Assembly: GCA_964036045.1 (NCBI GenBank)
Contig: OZ038383.1
Coordinates: 112,875,241 to 112,939,240, forward strand
Length of the DNA stretch: 64,000 nt
Origin: Eutreptiella sp. 'Long Island Sound 2002'
Lineage: Eukaryota; Euglenozoa; Euglenophyceae; Eutreptiales; Eutreptiaceae
Reading direction: 5' to 3'
Shown here piece after piece: positions 7,460 through 17,510 of the stretch; position 1 is the stretch's first letter; each line of letters starts with the position of its first letter. The notes under the pieces are model-generated. The model ran no database searches and was not told where the DNA came from. It worked only from the letters and a program-made list of their open reading frames with translations. The position numbers were made by a program, and so were the translations under genes.

Positions 7460-8981
7460 AAATTAGTCGAATCTTGTGGTTCTCTCCTAGAGAATGGCAC
7501 CCGACGACCCAGTCCAGGGAAGCTCGTCGCTATTCAGAAGTGGAAGCGCCCTGAGACGATCACGGAGTTGAGAGGATTCCTGGGTTGTTGCAATTTTTAC
7601 CACACTTTTGTGCCGAATTATGCCAAATTTGCTGCCCCCCTCACTGAATTATTGAAGGTAGGGAGAGATGCGGGCAAGGCAGGTTCAAAGGTTCGTGTCA
7701 AGTGGACTGACGAGTGCGAGGAGGCCTTCCATCACTTGAAGGCGGCCCTCTGCGAAGTCGCCACGTTGCATGTGCCGCAATTCGACAAACCATTCTACAT
7801 AAGAACCGACGCTTCTAGGTACGCGATCGGAGCTGTCCTTGAACAGGTTGATGAAGCCACAGGTGATCATTACCCTCTTGCATTTTGGTCTCGGAAGCTA
7901 GCCCCACGCCAAATGCAATGGTCGCCGCGTGAGCAAGAGACTTACGCCATAATTTGCGCTCTAAGAAAGTACCAATCGTGGGTTGGCACCAATCGAGTCG
8001 AGGTCCTGACGGATCATCGATCTCTGGAGTATTGGGCCACCGAACACATTGATACTGTCGCGAGCCCAGCTGGTCGACGGGCCAGATGGCACGAATTTCT
8101 CTCTCTGTTTGACCTCCATGTGTCGTATTTGCCTGGAAAACACAACACGGTAGCGGATGCTCTGAGCCGATGGGCTTACCCCGCTTCAGAGGGGCTGCAA
8201 AGTACCAACATCCATGGTACGGAGCAGGACCGCCACGTCGTGATCGAGTGGGATCAAGAGGAAAAAAAGCTCCTCCGACGTGAATGCATGCAATGCGCAG
8301 TTAAACAGCATGCATTGCCGTTTCACGACATCACGGCCTTTTCAGATCCGGCGCATGCTCATGAGATCTGCACCAAAACACTGAAAGTCGTGGAAAAAGT
8401 CACCGATCCCTCCTCAGGGAGTGTGAAACGGTTTGACTATACCCGACGAGTAAGTCGATTTCGGTTGATCCAGGGCATTAAGCGTCGCGATCCGGCCAAA
8501 ACTCCACCCCTGCCTAAAGATTCCCTGATCATTTGTGACTGGACGTCCGATTATCTGCAGGATCCCATGTTTAAAGAGGTCTTTGGAAATCTCAAATCCA
8601 AAGATGCTCACAAGGATGGGATTTTTGCTGAGTACTCGTTGGATGGGGGGAAGCTGTGGATGGAGGGTAAATTGTGCGTACCAGACGCCCTGGCCCCCCG
8701 ACTGTTAAACTGGTGGCATAAATGGGAGTCCCCCCACGCACATGGCCGTCGACTGTGGTCGATGATTAAACATAGGTTGTTTGGCTCACGGCTATATACT
8801 CACTGCATGAAGGTAGCCGCCGGATGTGCCCAATGTGCTGTCTCGACGCCCCCCAGCGCGAAGAAGCACGGCCATCTGAGGCCTCATCCTATTCCGGAGC
8901 GCCTCTTTAACAGAGTCACCAGTGATTTCTTCTATCTCGGTGAACTCGATGACGAAGAGTGCCATTGGACTAACAAAAAAA
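7460..8981 (+). CDS. pol: Pol, middle part: RT end, RNase H, integrase zinc domain
   Basis: Same frame as the preceding pol segment, resumed after TGA 7457. It encodes RT connection (RGFLGCCNFYHTFVPNYAKF), RNase H (TDAS with catalytic Asp at 7808, REQETYAI, TDHRSLEYW, NTVADALSRW near 8140) and the integrase N-terminal zinc domain (WHKWESPHAHG then GCAQC, an H-H-C-C arrangement). The first catalytic Asp of the integrase core (TSDFF) is at 8924. RNase H removes the RNA template; integrase inserts the cDNA. Translation in this frame continues to a stop at 9047-9049, but the last codons after the A7 run (8975-8981) are out of register: homology continues in the next frame. Confidence 0.9.
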
Positions 8982-10316
8982 GTCAATGGTGTGCTCCTCA
9001 TTCAGTGCCGTCATTCCGGCTACATTCAAGTGTTGCCTTGCAACATTGAGTCGATGACTGGCAAGGCTGCCGCCAAATGGTGCGCGCAGACCTGGATGGG
9101 AGGTTGGGACGTCCCATCCGAGGTGGTGACGGATTCAGGCAAAGAGTACACCTCCGAATGGTGGAAGGAATTATGTGCTCGCCTTGGAATCCACCACCTC
9201 CGATGTGAAATCCACTCGCATCGAGCGCTGCCTGGCGAAAGAGCCGGCCGCTCAATAATAAATATGCTTCGTAAGGAGCTCGCGAGTGAAAAGGATTTCC
9301 ATTGGATGGAAGTTCTCTTCGCATTGCTTCGCCGCTACCACAACACGCCTTTGTATCATGGCCTTTCTCCAAATGAAATTGTCTTTGGACGAAAGAAGTG
9401 TTGGTGGAACATGCCGTTCAATAATCCTCGCCCCTGTAAAGATGCCTCGCTGTTTTTGGTCGAAGTCCAACGAGCAGATAAAACTGTCTCGAAATTAATC
9501 GAGAAGCATCAAGCTGACTGGCTTCGGGTCCAGAATCAAGGCCGAAAAAACCCCCACAATTTTGAAGTTGATGATCGAGTTTGGCTTCGAAAATCCGAAA
9601 CCACCCTGGACGGAGATGACAAGCTTCTTCCCTTGTGGGAGGGGCCATTCGCTGTTACAGCGCGTCTTGGTGAGAACAGGTGGAGGATTCGTGTGGATGT
9701 CAGCAGGGAAATTGACGTTTCGGGCGATCGCCTCAAGAGAGAGATCCCCTCCCCCAAGGATCGGGTTAAACCCCTTTTTTGGACTGCGAAACATTTGTCT
9801 GATCGGGTCATCGAAGGGGGGAAGTACGAACTCAAGAGGATTGTTGAAGCAAGACGTGACGCCAAGGGCGAATGGGAATTTTTGTGTGAGTGGAGGGGCT
9901 TTGATTCCAGTCACAACAACTGGGAACCAGCCCATTTCTTTGTCCATGGATACACCAAGGGGTTCATCGACTTCCTCAAGAAGCACCCCGAGATTGGCGT
10001 ACTCCTGACAGATTGTTTGTCGAAACCAGACAGACAAGTGGAGAGCGACGGAAAAAGACCTGTGGTGAATCGAGATCCAGCCTTTTACGGCCCTCAGCAG
10101 CCACATTCCAGGGCTGATCCGTCGATCCCCCCTCCTGCGGTCAGGCCAGCCCAGGAGCCAAATGAAGACCAAGCTTCAAGTTCGGCCGCTGATTTGCAGC
10201 GCCCAAGCCGTACGAGGGCCCGACCAGACAGGATGGTGGTCACATGTATTCGTGCATGGCCGACTTCAGCCTCGCCCCAACAACATTCTGCTCAATCCAC
10301 TGTTCATTCTTCCTGA
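8976..10316 (+). CDS. pol: Pol, last part: integrase core, GPF module, chromodomain
   Basis: Continuation of integrase one base forward relative to the upstream frame. Catalytic Asp at 9132 (VVTDSGKEY) and Glu at 9237 (PGERAGR), 34 residues apart, complete the D,D,E triad. A GPY/F module (LWEGPFAV) lies near 9630-9655. A chromodomain lies at 9825-9995, with Tyr (9825), Trp (9891) and Phe (9900) at the aromatic-cage positions and NNWEP downstream. A Pro/Ser-rich tail ends at TGA 10314. Chromodomains of chromoviral integrases bind methylated histone H3 and steer integration to heterochromatin. The shift falls in a run of seven A; one A fewer would join the frames, so either a homopolymer mutation or a sequencing error is likely. 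The nearest ATG (8922) is not a credible start. Confidence 0.9.
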   Translation, partial: KKVNGVLLIQCRHSGYIQVLPCNIESMTGKAAAKWCAQTWMGGWDVPSEVVTDSGKEYTSEWWKELCARLGIHHLRCEIHSHRALPGERAGRSIINMLRKELASEKDFHWMEVLFALLRRYHNTPLYHGLSPNEIVFGRKKCWWNMPFNNPRPCKDASLFLVEVQRADKTVSKLIEKHQADWLRVQNQGRKNPHNFEVDDRVWLRKSETTLDGDDKLLPLWEGPFAVTARLGENRWRIRVDVSREIDVSGDRLKREIPSPKDRVKPLFWTAKHLSDRVIEGGKYELKRIVEARRDAKGEWEFLCEWRGFDSSHNNWEPAHFFVHGYTKGFIDFLKKHPEIGVLLTDCLSKPDRQVESDGKRPVVNRDPAFYGPQQPHSRADPSIPPPAVRPAQEPNEDQASSSAADLQRPSRTRARPDRMVVTCIRAWPTSASPQQHSAQSTVHSS

Positions 10317-11922
10317 TTTCGAACTGATGTGGAGAACTGCAAATGTTTGATAATTTGACGTCAATCAACTTTTCTTTGGTCTCCGTTCGGCAGACAAGGC
10401 GTAGATACGCTGCCGAAAGCCACGGAGTGTGCTGTCGTGTACAGAAAAGACCAAACTCAGGCTTAATTCAGGCAGATTCGGGGTAATCTTGTCTCTGTTG
10501 GTCTGTGCATTTTTGGAATTTGGCTACTCGTGCAGATGGAAGCAAATGTACATAGTAAAAACACCGGCCGGTGACATTCACCCCTACAGGCACCCCCTGT
10601 AGTACTGGCTGCACCAGTTGCGACGCCAGGAACTCAGATCTTACCTTCATTTGCCGTGATGCTGAAGCCAAAGTCCAGATTCAGATCCAGATTCCTTGAA
10701 TTTACCTTGAATTCCTCAGGTTTGTCCAACATTCTGCCACTGTTGCTACGAACCTCGACGTCAATTGTTCAGACAATCTTCACATAGGAGCTCTAGGGAC
10801 TTGTAACAGCAACCTCTGAAGTCCGTAAGCTTCGTTGTATTTTTGGCACACGCCAATGTGAGCTCAATCCGACCTGAAACTGTCGAAAATGGTGAATCCA
10901 AGTGTCTTGTGGGACTCCATCGAAAGATTGGCCTTGTCCAAGTCGATTGACACCGCCGCCACTGTAAATAAAGGACTATACGGTGTCTCTCAGTTATATA
11001 CTGTCAGTAAAGCGCCTTCAGGGAACCTTCGGCGCGTTACATGCCAAGGATCCAGGGCCAGCATGTCCCATCATGATGCATCATCACATGATCCACATTT
11101 TCATAGAATCTGTTAGATGCTCGCGAACCAACGTGCCGGAAAGCACAATTGAGCTGAATAAACGACAATATATATGAACTTTAGTCTAAACGAAAGTGTT
11201 AGTACTTTCAGTTGTAGACATTCCGCTTCATTTCACCTTAATCTTAGAGAATTTGCTGATGTTAGGACAATTTAGGTTGATTTCCTTGTCTTCTCCCCTT
11301 ATTCCTCAAAGATCTGTTTAGATCTAAGTGCACAGAAAAACATCTCTACCTTCAATGGTTCACTTAGGGTCTGTAGACTACATCTGTATTTGTTTTCCCT
11401 CTCTGTGACTGCTTCATCTCCTTCATCTCTGACCAAATTAATTCTCAATCTTGCTGAATCTTGTGATCATCCACCAGATGCGCCCAATCTGATGCACATG
11501 CTGCACTTTTCAGAACGAGAAAAGCGGGAGTAACACGATGTAGAGTTCGGCGAGGACACCGTAGCGTGCCCGCGACAGCGAAACTGTGCCAGAGCGCTGA
11601 GATGTCACTCCATTTCTTGATTCCCCCACTCAATCCACCAATAATCTACCTCATTCTGAACCAGTGCATGGTTTGGTATCGATTCTCGATACGTTTACAT
11701 GCTTTTTAGCCCTTGACCTAATGTTTTACTGCACGGAGGACTGTTCGTCACTTCTCATTCTGTCTCATTTCAGGTTCATCCATCCTGATTCAGTGCCAAT
11801 TCAGCCCAAATCAGGTCAGATCAAGCAGATTTCGCCCCATCGAGGCTACATTTCTATCTTTTTCTGGGACTTACCCGCACTACGTTCTTCGTTGACGTAG
11901 CGACACACCCCAGTGTGTTTTT
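10317..11922 (+). other. Element 3' untranslated region
   Basis: About 1.6 kb between the pol stop and the polypurine tract without a convincing coding frame; only short ORFs (largest about 75 codons) without recognisable motifs. It is unusually long for a Ty3/gypsy 3' region. It includes the hairpin at 10381-10427 and an AATAAA at 11157-11162 of unknown use. No env-like signal peptide or transmembrane segment is visible. Confidence 0.75.
10381..10427 (+). other. Strong inverted repeat just after pol
   Basis: TTCGGCAG (10386-10393) is exactly complementary to CTGCCGAA (10410-10417). The outer arms CTCCG (10381-10385) and CGGAG (10423-10427) extend the stem across a 5-nt bulge. Inside, GCGTA (10399-10403) can pair with TACGC (10406-10410) as an alternative. 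It lies 64 nt after the pol stop. It could be an RNA export, packaging or 3'-end element of the retrotransposon; no function can be assigned from sequence. Confidence 0.5.
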
Positions 11923-11932
11923 GGAGGGGGAG
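11923..11932 (+). other. Polypurine tract
   Basis: GGAGGGGGAG directly abuts the TG that starts the 3' LTR and follows a run of T. This is the position and composition of the RNase H-resistant primer for plus-strand synthesis in LTR retroelements, and it fixes the 3' LTR start at 11933. Confidence 0.88.
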
Positions 11933-12464
11933 TGTAAGTGCGGCTAGCCCCATCTGCTCAGATTTTCAGACATTCTGTCCAGATTGGCTACATTTTGGTC
12001 ATTTTCTTTGCTTCGGCGGAATCGCCGCCTCGCAGCTCAGTCTCAGGATTTGACCTATATATTTCTGATATGCCGGATCTGATTCCGCGGTCCATTCTCC
12101 GTAAATCCGCCGCGTTCCGATCATTTAGCTGGAATCGCCATTTGCCGCTGACGCGCGCTCCCGGGCCAGATCGGCCAAATATTTTTCACAATCGGATTTA
12201 TTTAAGTCTTTTCAGACAGTTTTGGACACTCAGATGTATTTAGAATAATCCGCATCAATTTTCTTCATAGACTGGGATTTTCTGCCGGATAACAATCAGC
12301 ATGGACCTTGCTTCTGTTGTCGCTGCTCTCGCCTCCGTTGGTGTTCGAGTATCCGGTTCTACCCCCAATAACAACGTCCAGGGAGACTCCTCGCGTGCCT
12401 GCCCCACCGGTCTTGCCGGCCCCGAGCCCTCCGGCACAAACATCGACCCAGGGCAGCACTTTCA
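11933..12464 (+). repeat. 3' long terminal repeat
   Basis: Begins TGTAAG, ends TTCA, 532 bp, matching 1698-2229 with substitutions at 11933, 11945, 12070, 12132 and 12182 and no indel. Its embedded ATG frame (12301) runs through the end into the satellite and stops at 12487-12489, so it is not a separate gene. It should supply the polyadenylation region of the element transcript. Confidence 0.96.
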
Positions 12465-12469
12465 GCTAA
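12465..12469. repeat. Target-site duplication, right copy
   Basis: GCTAA, identical to 1693-1697, immediately after the CA end of the 3' LTR. It is also the start of the resumed satellite register. Confidence 0.85.
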
Positions 12470-12837
12470 AGGGAGCTAAAGGGAGCTGAAGGGAGCCAAA
12501 GGGAGCTGAAGGGAGCTAAAGGGAGCTGAAGGGAGCTAAAGGGAGCTGAAGGAATGTGAAGGGAGGTAGAGGGAGCTAAAGGGATCTAAAATGAGGTAAA
12601 GGGAGCTAAAGGGAGCTGAAGGAAGCTAAAGGGAGCTAAAGGGAGCTGAAGGGAGCTGAAGGGAGGTAAAGGGAGCTGAAGAGAGCTGAAGGGAGCTGAA
12701 GGGAGCTAAAGGGAGCTGAAGGAATGTGAAGGGAGGTAGAGGGAGCTAAAAGGATTTAAAATGAGGTAAAGGGAGCTAAAGGGAGCTAAAGGGAGCTGAA
12801 GGGAGCTAAAGGGAGCTGAAGGGAGCTAAAGGGAGCT

Positions 12838-15800
12838 GTAGGGAGGTAAAGGGAGCTGAAGGAATGTGAAGGGAGGTAGAGGGAGCTAAAGGGATCTAAA
12901 ATGAGGTAAAGGGGGCTAAAAGGAGCTAAAGGGAGCTGAAGGTAGCTAAAGGGAGCTGAAGGAATGTGAAGGGAGGTAGGCGGAGCTAAAGGGATCTAAA
13001 ATGAGGTAAAGGGAGCTAAAGGGAGCTGAAGGGAGCTAAAGGAAGCTAAAGGGAGCTGAAGGGAGCTGAAGGGAGGTAAAGGGAGCTGAAAGGGAGCTAA
13101 AGGGAGCTGAAGGGAGCTAAAGGGAGCTGAAGGGAGCTAAAGGGAGCTGAAGGAATGTGAAGGGAGGTGGAGGGAGCTAAAGGGATCTAAAATCAGGTAA
13201 AGGGAGCTAAAGGGAGCTAAAGGCAGCTAAGGGGGCTAAAGGGAGCTGAAGGGAGCTAAAGGGAGCTAAAGGGAGTTAAAGGGAGCTGAAGGAATGTGAA
13301 GGGAGGTAGAGGGAGCTAAAGGGATCTAAAATGAGTTAAAAGGGGCTAGAAGGAGCTAAAGGGAGCTGGAGGGAGCTAAAGAGAGCTGAGGGGAGCCAAA
13401 GGGAGCTGAAGGGAGCTAAAGGGAGCTGAAGGGAGCTAAAGGCAGCTGAAGGAATGTGAAAGGAGGTAGAGGGAGCTAAAGGGATCTAAAATGAGGTAAA
13501 GGGGGCTAAAAGGAGCTGAAGGGAGCTGAAGGGAGCTAAAGGGAGCTGAAGGGAGCTAAAGGGAGCTGAAGGAATGTGAAGGGAGGTAGAGGGAGCTAAA
13601 GGGATCTAAAATGAGGTAAAGGGAGCTAAAGGGAGCTGAAGGGAGCCAAAGGGAGCTAAGGGGAGCTGAAGGGAGCTGAAGGGAGGTAAAGGGAGCTGAA
13701 TGGAGCTAAAGGGAGCTAAAGGGAGCTAAAGGGAGCTGAAGGAATGTGAAGGGAGGTAGAGGGAGCTACAGGGATCTAAAATGAGGTAAAGGGAGCTAAA
13801 GGGAGCTAAAGGGAGCTGAAGGGAGCTAAAGGGAGCTGAGGGGAGCTGAAGGGAGCTGAAGGGAGCTAAAGGGAGCTGAAGGAATGTGAAGGGAGGTAGA
13901 GGGAGCTAAAGGGATCTAAAATGAGGTAAAGGGAGCTAAAGGGAGCTGAAGGGAGCTGAAGGGAGCTAGAGGGAGGTGAAGGGAGGTAAAGGGAGCTGAA
14001 GGGAGGTAAAGGGAGCTGAAGGAATGTGAAGGGATGTAGAGGGAGCCAAAGGGATCTAAAATGAGGTAAAGGGGGCTAAAAGGAGCTAGAGGGAGGTGAA
14101 GGGAGCTAAAGGGAGCTGAGGGGAGCTAAAGGGGAGCTGAAGGAATGTGAAGGGAGGTAGAGGGAGCTAAAGGGATCTAAAATGAGGTAAAGGGGGCTAA
14201 GGGGAGCTAGAGGGAGGTGAAGGGAGCTAAAGGGAGCTGAGGGGAGCTAAAGGGGAGCTGAAGGAATGTGAAGGGAGGTAGAGGGAGCTAAAGGGATCTA
14301 AAATGAGGTAAAGGGGGCTAAAAGGAGCTAGAGGGAGGTGAAGGGAGCTAAAGGGAGCTGAGGGGAGCTAAAGGGGAGCTGAAGGAATGTGAAGGGAGGT
14401 AGAGGGAGCCAAAGGGATCTAAAATGAGGTAAAGGGGGCTAAAAGGAGCTAGAGGGAGGTGAAGGGAGCTAAAGGGAGCTGAGGGGAGCTAAAGGGGAGC
14501 TGAAGGAATGTGAAGGGAGGTAGAGGGAGCTAAAGGGATCTAAAATGAGGTAAAGGGGGCTAAAAGGAGCTAGAGGGAGGTGAAGGGAGCTAAAGGGAGT
14601 TGAAGGGATCTAAAGGGAGCTGAAAGGAGCTGAAGGGAGCTGAAGGGAGGTACAGGGAGCTGAAGGAATGTAAAGGGAGGTAGAGGGAGCTAAAGGATCT
14701 AAAATGAGGTAAAGGGGGCTAAAAGGAGCTAAGGGGAGCTGAAGGAAGCTAAAGGGAGCTGAAGGGAGCTAAAGGGAGCTGAAGGGAGGTAAAGGGAGGT
14801 GAAGGAATGTCAAGGGAGGTAGAGGGAGCTAAAGGGATCTAAAATGAGGTAAAGGGGGCTAAAAGGAGCTAAAGGGAGCTGAAGGGAGCTAAAGGGATCT
14901 GAAGGGAGGTAAAGGGAGCTGAAGGGAGGTAAAGGGAGCTGAAGGAATGTGAAGGGAGGTAGAGGGAGCTAAAGGGATCTAAAATGAGGTAAAGGGAGCT
15001 AAAGGGAGCTAAAGGGAGCTGAAGGGAGCTAAAGGGAGCTAAGGGGAGCTAAAGGGAGCTGAAGGGAGGTAAAGGGAGCTGAAGGAATGTGAAGGGAGGT
15101 AGAGGGAGCTAAAGGGATCTAAAATGAGGTAAAGGGAGCTAGAGGGAGCTGAAGGGAGCTGAAGGGAGCTAAAGGGAGCTAAAGAGAGCTAAAGGGAGCT
15201 GAAGGGAGGTAAAGGGAGCTGAAGGAATGTGAAGGGAGGTAGAGGGAGCTAAAGGGATCTAAAATGAGTTAAAGGGGGCTAAAAGGAGCTAAAGGGAGCT
15301 GAAGGGAGCTAAAGGGAGCTGGAGGGAGCTAAAGGGAGCTGAAGGGAGCTAAAGGGAGCTGTAGGGAGGTAAAGGGAGCTGAAGGAATGTGAAGGGAGGT
15401 AGAGGGAGCTAAAGGGATCTAAAATGAGGTAAAGGGGGCTAAAAGGAGCTAAAGGGAGCTGAAGGTAGCTAAAGGGAGCTGAAGGAATGTGAAGGGAGGT
15501 AGGCGGAGCTAAAGGGATCTAAAATGAGGTAAAGGGAGCTAAAGGGAGCTGAAGGGAGCTAAAGGAAGCTAAAGGGAGCTGAAGGGAGCTGAAGGGAGGT
15601 AAAGGGAGCTGAAAGGGAGCTAAAGGGAGCTGAAGGGAGCTAAAGGGAGCTGAAGGGAGCTAAAGGGAGCTGAAGGAATGTGAAGGGAGGTGGAGGGAGC
15701 TAAAGGGATCTAAAATCAGGTAAAGGGAGCTAAAGGGAGCTAAAGGCAGCTAAGGGGGCTAAAGGGAGCTGAGGGAGCTAAAGGGAGCTAAAGGGAGTTA

Positions 15801-17510
15801 AAGGGAGCTGAAGGAATGTGAAGGGAGGTAGAGGGAGCTAAAGGGATCTAAAATGAGTTAAAAGGGGCTAGAAGGAGCTAAAGGGAGCTGGAGGGAGCTA
15901 AAGGGAGCTGAGGGGAGCCAAAGGGAGCTGAAGGGAGCTAAAGGGAGCTGAAGGGAGCTAAAGGCAGCTGAAGGAATGTGAAAGGAGGTAGAGGGAGCTA
16001 AAGGGATCTAAAATGAGGTAAAGGGGGCTAAAAGGAGCTGAAGGGAGCTGAAGGGAGCTAAAGGGAGCTGAAGGGAGCTAAAGGGAGCTGAAGGAATGTG
16101 AAGGGAGGTAGAGGGAGCTAAAGGGATCTAAAATGAGGTAAGGGGAGCTAAAGGGAGCTGAAGGGAGCCAAAGGGAGCTAAAGGGAGCTGAAGGGAGCTG
16201 AAGGGAGGTAAAGGGAGCTGAATGGAGCTAAAGGGAGCTAAAGGGAGCTAAAGGGAGCTGAAGGAATGTGAAGGGAGGTAGAGGGAGCTACAGGGATCTA
16301 AAATGAGGTAAAGGGAGCTAAAGGGAGCTAAAGGGAGCTGAAGGGAGCTAAAGGGAGCTGAGGGGAGCTGAAGGGAGCTGAAGGGAGCTAAAGGGAGCTG
16401 AAGGAATGTGAAGGGAGGTAGAGGGAGCTAAAGGGATCTAAAATGAGGTAAAGGGAGCTAAAGGGAGCTGAAGGGAGCTGAAGGGAGCTAGAGGGAGGTG
16501 AAGGGAGGTAAAGGGAGCTGAAGGGAGGTAAAGGGAGCTGAAGGAATGTGAAGGGATGTAGAGGGAGCCAAAGGGATCTAAAATGAGGTAAAGGGGGCTA
16601 AAAGGAGCTAGAGGGAGGTGAAGGGAGCTAAAGGGAGCTGAGGGGAGCTAAAGGGGAGCTGAAGGAATGTGAAGGGAGGTAGAGGGAGCTAAAGGGATCT
16701 AAAATGAGGTAAAGGGGGCTAAAAGGAGCTAGAGGGAGGTGAAGGGAGCTAAAGGGAGTTGAAAGGAATTTAAAGGGAGCTGAAAGGAGCTGAAGGGAGC
16801 TGAAGGGAGGTACAGGGAGCTGAAGGAATGTAAAGGGAGGTAGAGGGAGCTAAAGGATCTAAAATGAGGTAAAGGGGGCTAAAAGGAGCTAAGGGGAGCT
16901 GAAGGAAGCTAAAGGGAGCTGAAGGGAGCTAAAGGGAGCTGAAGGGAGGTAAAGGGAGGTGAAGGAATGTCAAGGGAGGTAGAGGGAGCTAAAGGGATCT
17001 AAAATGAGGTAAAGGGGGCTAAAAGGAGCTAAAGGGAGCTGAAGGGAGCTAAAGGGATCTGAAGGGAGGTAAAGGGAGCTGAAGGGAGGTAAAGGGAGCT
17101 GAAGGAATGTGAAGGGAGGTAGAGGGAGCTAAAGGGATCTAAAATGAGGTAAAGGGAGCTAAAGGGAGCTAAAGGGAGCTGAAGGGAGCTAAAGGGAGCT
17201 AAAGGGAGCTAAAGGGAGCTGAAGGGAGGTAAAGGGAGCTGAAGGAATGTGAAGGGAGGTAGAGGGAGCTAAAGGGATCTAAAATGAGGTAAAGGGAGCT
17301 AGAGGGAGCTGAAGGGAGCTGAAGGGAGCTAAAGGGAGCTAAAGAGAGCTAAAGGGAGCTGAAGGGAGGTAAAGGGAGGTGAAGGAATGTGAAGGGAGGT
17401 AGAGGGAGCTAAAGGGATCTAAAATGAGTTAAAGGGGGCTAAAAGGAGCTAAAGGGAGCTGAAGGGAGCTAAAGGGAGCTGAAGGGAGCTAAAGGGAGCT
17501 GAAGGAATGT
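12838..17510. repeat. 2.5-kb tandem segmental duplication within the satellite
   Basis: Copy 1 (about 12838-15360) is followed head-to-tail by copy 2 (about 15361-17510). Private variants are shared: GGTAGGCGGAG at 12974 and 15497, AATCAGG at 13191 and 15714 (offset 2,523). The offset falls to 2,160 by 14701/16861. The 363-bp difference equals three 121-bp higher-order units present in copy 1 and absent from copy 2. This indicates recent unequal exchange. Confidence 0.85.
14040..14600. repeat. Homogenised 121-bp higher-order run
   Basis: Four near-identical successive units, with the private variant GGGGAGCTGA starting at 14131, 14252, 14373 and 14494, exactly 121 bp apart. One extra G per unit makes this 121 rather than 120 bp. 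The equivalent place in the second segmental copy (16653) has a single such unit. Confidence 0.85.

Larger units (their letters stand above)
1698..12464 (+). mobile_element. Ty3/gypsy chromovirus LTR retrotransposon
   Basis: Complete 10,767-bp LTR retrotransposon inserted into the 10-bp satellite. In order: 532-bp 5' LTR, initiator-Met-type primer binding site, gag, same-frame pol after a UAG, a 1.6-kb untranslated region, polypurine tract and 532-bp 3' LTR, flanked by GCTAA. Pol runs protease, Dam-like methyltransferase domain, RT, RNase H, integrase, chromodomain; integrase after RT/RNase H with a C-terminal chromodomain defines a Ty3/gypsy chromovirus. The LTRs differ at 1698, 1710, 1835, 1897 and 1947 only, so insertion is recent. 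Lesions in this copy are TAA at 2270, TGA at 7457 and an extra base in the A run at 8975-8981. No env-like frame is seen. Confidence 0.96.

Noticed and set aside
8971-8984. Programmed -1 frameshift site at A7 in integrase
   Set aside because: Homology continues in the +1 direction, not -1, and a frameshift inside the integrase core has no expected role.
9495-10172. 225-codon minus-strand ORF opposite integrase and chromodomain
   Set aside because: Shadow of the coding strand. The plus-strand frame holds the D,D,E core continuation, GPF module and chromodomain.
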